A stretch of DNA of 64,000 nt. Source: Micrococcaceae bacterium Sec5.7 (GTDB taxonomy: Bacteria > Actinomycetota > Actinomycetes > Actinomycetales > Micrococcaceae). Under the pieces are notes generated by a model that saw only the letters and a program-made list of their open reading frames with translations, was not told the DNA's origin and did not search any database. A program made the translations under genes and the position numbers. The stretch covers positions 1,364,001 through 1,428,000 of the forward strand of contig CP144169.1 in NCBI GenBank assembly GCA_039636785.1, written 5' to 3'. This document shows positions 62,051-64,000 of the stretch, one piece after another. Position 1 is the first letter of the stretch, and each line of letters opens with the position of its first letter.

Positions 62051-63706
62051 TTGTCAGAGAACAACGCGCATGGCACCGCCAACCCCACGGATGGGAAGGG
62101 CACCGCGCGCGGCTTCCGCCCCACCGCTGTTGCCTCCGTCCAGCTGGGCGCCATCGGTGAGGCGATCGGCGTCGTTGTTTCCGGGGCATCGAGCTCCGTG
62201 AGCGTCACTGGGATCTCGCTGAATTCGCGGGCGGTGGAGGCCGGTGACCTTTACGTTGCGCTGCCGGGCGCCACACGGCATGGGGCGGACTTTGTTCCGC
62301 AGGCAATCGCCGCCGGGGCAGTCGCCGTGGTGACAGACGACGCCGGTGCGCGGCTGCTGGCGCTGTCGGCCGACACTTCCGTTCCGGTACTGGTGGTGGA
62401 CGGTCCCCGCGGGCTGATAGGCCGCATGTCGGCGCTGATCTACCGGAGCAGTCCGGACGACGGTTCCGCACCGGTGCTGTTCGGAGTCACGGGCACCAAC
62501 GGCAAGACCACCACCACGTATTTCATCAACGCTGCACTGCGCGCCCTCGGCCAGAAGGCCGGGCTGATCGGCACCATCGAGATCCTGGCAGGCGGGGATC
62601 CGATTCCCAGCCGGCTGACGACGCCTGAGTCCACGGACGTCCACGCCCTGCTGGCACTGATGCGGGAGCGGGGCCTGGATGCCGCATCGATGGAAGTCTC
62701 CTCGCACGCCGTCTCCTTCCACCGTGTGGACGGAGTGGTATTCGATGTTGCGGGCTTCACCAACCTGACGCAGGACCACCTGGACCTCCACGGCACCATG
62801 GACGAATACTTCCGGACCAAGGCCGAACTCTTCACACGGGAACGTGCTCGGGCTGCTGTGGTGACCGTTGACGACGATTGGGGCCGGCAACTCGCTGCCA
62901 CTGCCGGGATTCCCGTCACAACACTGGCCACGGCTATGCCTGGCGGTGCGGCGTCCGCAGTGCCGGCCGACTGGACAGTTGTGAACCCGGTGGCGCGGGG
63001 ACTCGGTACGGAGTTCACGCTGGTGGGCCGCGACGGGGCGGAGCTGAAGGTGCACACAGGGCTGCCGGGCAGTTTCAACGTTGCCAACGCTGCCTTGGCC
63101 GCGGTTATGGTCCTCACCAGCGGTGTGGATCCGGAAACGCTCCAGGCCGCCTTGGACACTAACGATCCGTTCACTGTGGCAGTTCCAGGCCGCATGCAGC
63201 TGGTTTCCGCCCGGCCGGCGTCGGTGGTGGACTTTGCGCACAATCCGGACGCCCTGGCACGTGCCCTGGAAGCGGTGCGGTCCACTCATCCCGGCTCGAA
63301 GGTGATTGTGGTATTCGGGGCCACGGGCCAGCGGGATCAAAGTAAACGGCCTGCCATGGGCGCCATCGCAGCGAGACTCGCAGACGTCGTGATCGTCAGC
63401 GACGACGACCCCCACGACGAGGACGCCGCCGCTGTCCGCGCAGATGTCCTGGCAGGCGCCAACGAAGCAAAGGAATCGGCTCATCTGGACTGCCGGATAC
63501 TGGAGACTTTTCCGCGCGATGCCGCCATCCGGCAGGCCGTGGAACTTGCGGGGCCCGAAGACACCATCCTGATTGCGGGACGAGGCCATGAAGTGTGGCA
63601 GGAGGTCAAGGGCGTCAACATTGCCCTGGACGACAGGGTTGAGCTCCGCAACGCCTTGACAGCACGGGGATTCACCGTTCTTGAAGACGACCGGATAGAG
63701 TCCTAG
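62051..63706 (+). CDS. murE: UDP-MurNAc-tripeptide synthetase
   Basis: 551 aa from TTG with GGAGA 5 bp upstream. ATP site GVTGTNGKTTTTYF, the YHRVDG-type Lys/His region SSHAVSFHRVDG, TNLTQDHLDLHGTMDEYF, and the third-residue specificity motif D452-D453-P454-H455. It adds the third stem amino acid; the motif lacks the Arg of DNPR, so L-Lys (as in Arthrobacter A3alpha walls) is more likely than meso-DAP. Followed 6 bp later by murF. Confidence 0.95.
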   Translation: MSENNAHGTANPTDGKGTARGFRPTAVASVQLGAIGEAIGVVVSGASSSVSVTGISLNSRAVEAGDLYVALPGATRHGADFVPQAIAAGAVAVVTDDAGARLLALSADTSVPVLVVDGPRGLIGRMSALIYRSSPDDGSAPVLFGVTGTNGKTTTTYFINAALRALGQKAGLIGTIEILAGGDPIPSRLTTPESTDVHALLALMRERGLDAASMEVSSHAVSFHRVDGVVFDVAGFTNLTQDHLDLHGTMDEYFRTKAELFTRERARAAVVTVDDDWGRQLAATAGIPVTTLATAMPGGAASAVPADWTVVNPVARGLGTEFTLVGRDGAELKVHTGLPGSFNVANAALAAVMVLTSGVDPETLQAALDTNDPFTVAVPGRMQLVSARPASVVDFAHNPDALARALEAVRSTHPGSKVIVVFGATGQRDQSKRPAMGAIAARLADVVIVSDDDPHDEDAAAVRADVLAGANEAKESAHLDCRILETFPRDAAIRQAVELAGPEDTILIAGRGHEVWQEVKGVNIALDDRVELRNALTARGFTVLEDDRIES

Positions 63707-63712
63707 ACCGAG

Positions 63713-64000
63713 ATGATTGCATTTACTGCGGCGGAAATCGCCGAAATCACAAACGGCCGCCTGGCCGCCGAACCCGGGATCACTCCCGAATCGGTGGTTA
63801 CGGATTCACGCCAGGCCCGGCCCGGTTCACTCTATGTAGCCAAGCCGGGAGAGCACGCTGACGGCCACAATTTTGTGGGCGCCGCCTTCGACCGTGGAGC
63901 CGTCCTGGCACTCGTGGAGCGCGATGTCGCCGATGACGCAGGCCGGGACTATCCCGCCGTCGTTGTCAAGGATGCCGTCCTGGCCATGGGCGCGCTGGCC
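63713..64000 (+). CDS. murF: UDP-MurNAc-tripeptide-D-Ala-D-Ala ligase, N-terminal part
   Basis: 96 codons of an open frame from ATG 63713 to the window edge. It begins MIAFTAAEIAEITNGRLA and continues with TPESVVTDSRQARPGSLYVAKPGEHADGHNFVGAAFDRGA, the MurF N-terminal uridine-binding domain; it has the usual VTDSR motif. The ATP site and C terminus are outside. Spacing of 6 bp after murE fits the dcw order. Confidence 0.92.
   Translation, partial: MIAFTAAEIAEITNGRLAAEPGITPESVVTDSRQARPGSLYVAKPGEHADGHNFVGAAFDRGAVLALVERDVADDAGRDYPAVVVKDAVLAMGALA

Overview
The window is chromosomal DNA of a high-GC Gram-positive actinobacterium, most likely a member of the Micrococcaceae close to Arthrobacter/Pseudarthrobacter. 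The evidence is the rRNA sequence, the mycobacterial-type gene order (recalled from M. tuberculosis H37Rv: Rv1691-Rv1713, Rv1826-Rv1830 and Rv2163-Rv2187 blocks), a MurE that lacks the DNPR signature of meso-diaminopimelate enzymes, and many TAGNNT -10 boxes placed exactly for leaderless transcription.

Layout. 1-1180: end of an rRNA operon (3' part of 23S, 5S, terminator). 1247-2762: an IS3-family insertion sequence with 10-bp terminal matches. 3.0-13.5 kb: RGG/acidic protein, HAD phosphatase, small conserved protein, tlyA, nadK, recN, DUF2867 protein (minus), pyrG, ADP-ribose-type Nudix, xerD. 13.6-22.7 kb: an accessory interval inside that conserved block, with a MutT-like Nudix, a decayed methylcitrate/propionate locus (intact prpC and prpB, 5'-truncated prpD, 5'-truncated and internally deleted propionyl-CoA synthetase gene), and a citrate/C4-dicarboxylate two-component system divergent from dctA. 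22.8-30.8 kb: the block resumes with parA, scpA, scpB, rluB, tyrA, cmk, plsC-like, der, then tRNA-Pro(GGG). 31.2-36.5 kb: Fpg/Nei glycosylase with two tiny upstream genes (minus), gcvH, garA, an FtsR-like MerR gene, DUF151 nuclease, a second MerR gene and a ParA-like ATPase (minus). 36.8-41.7 kb: pyc and a MinD-like ATPase. 41.8-56.8 kb: long-chain acyl-CoA ligase (minus), ROK glucokinase, a membrane protein and two tandem alpha/beta hydrolases (minus), plsC-like, aroG, PASTA kinase pknL (minus), LysM/lytic transglycosylase (minus), the Rv2175c-like DNA-binding protein, polyprenyl synthase and lipoprotein (minus), dinB. 57.0-64.0 kb: DUF3040 gene and the start of the division and cell-wall cluster mraZ-rsmH-ftsL-ftsI-murE-murF (murF runs off the end).

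How the parts work together: the 3' end is the dcw cell-wall cluster; next to it lie a PASTA kinase, a LysM/SLT wall hydrolase and the Rv2175c-type regulator, a plausible wall-growth signalling module. GarA with pyc, prpC/prpB and dctA point to control of TCA-cycle and anaplerotic carbon. scpAB, two or three ParA/MinD-type ATPases, xerD and recN serve chromosome maintenance.

The most notable non-coding signals are a seven-unit 9-bp direct-repeat array (53218-53280) upstream of the LysM/SLT gene that resembles an expanded MtrA operator, a three-unit MraZ box over the mraZ promoter, a nested inverted-repeat structure between mraZ and rsmH, and a recurring TA-N3-T-N6-start pattern indicating leaderless mRNAs. 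The clearest genomic lesion is the head-to-head truncation of prpD and the propionyl-CoA synthetase gene. No CRISPR array, prophage or tRNA-integrated island was seen.
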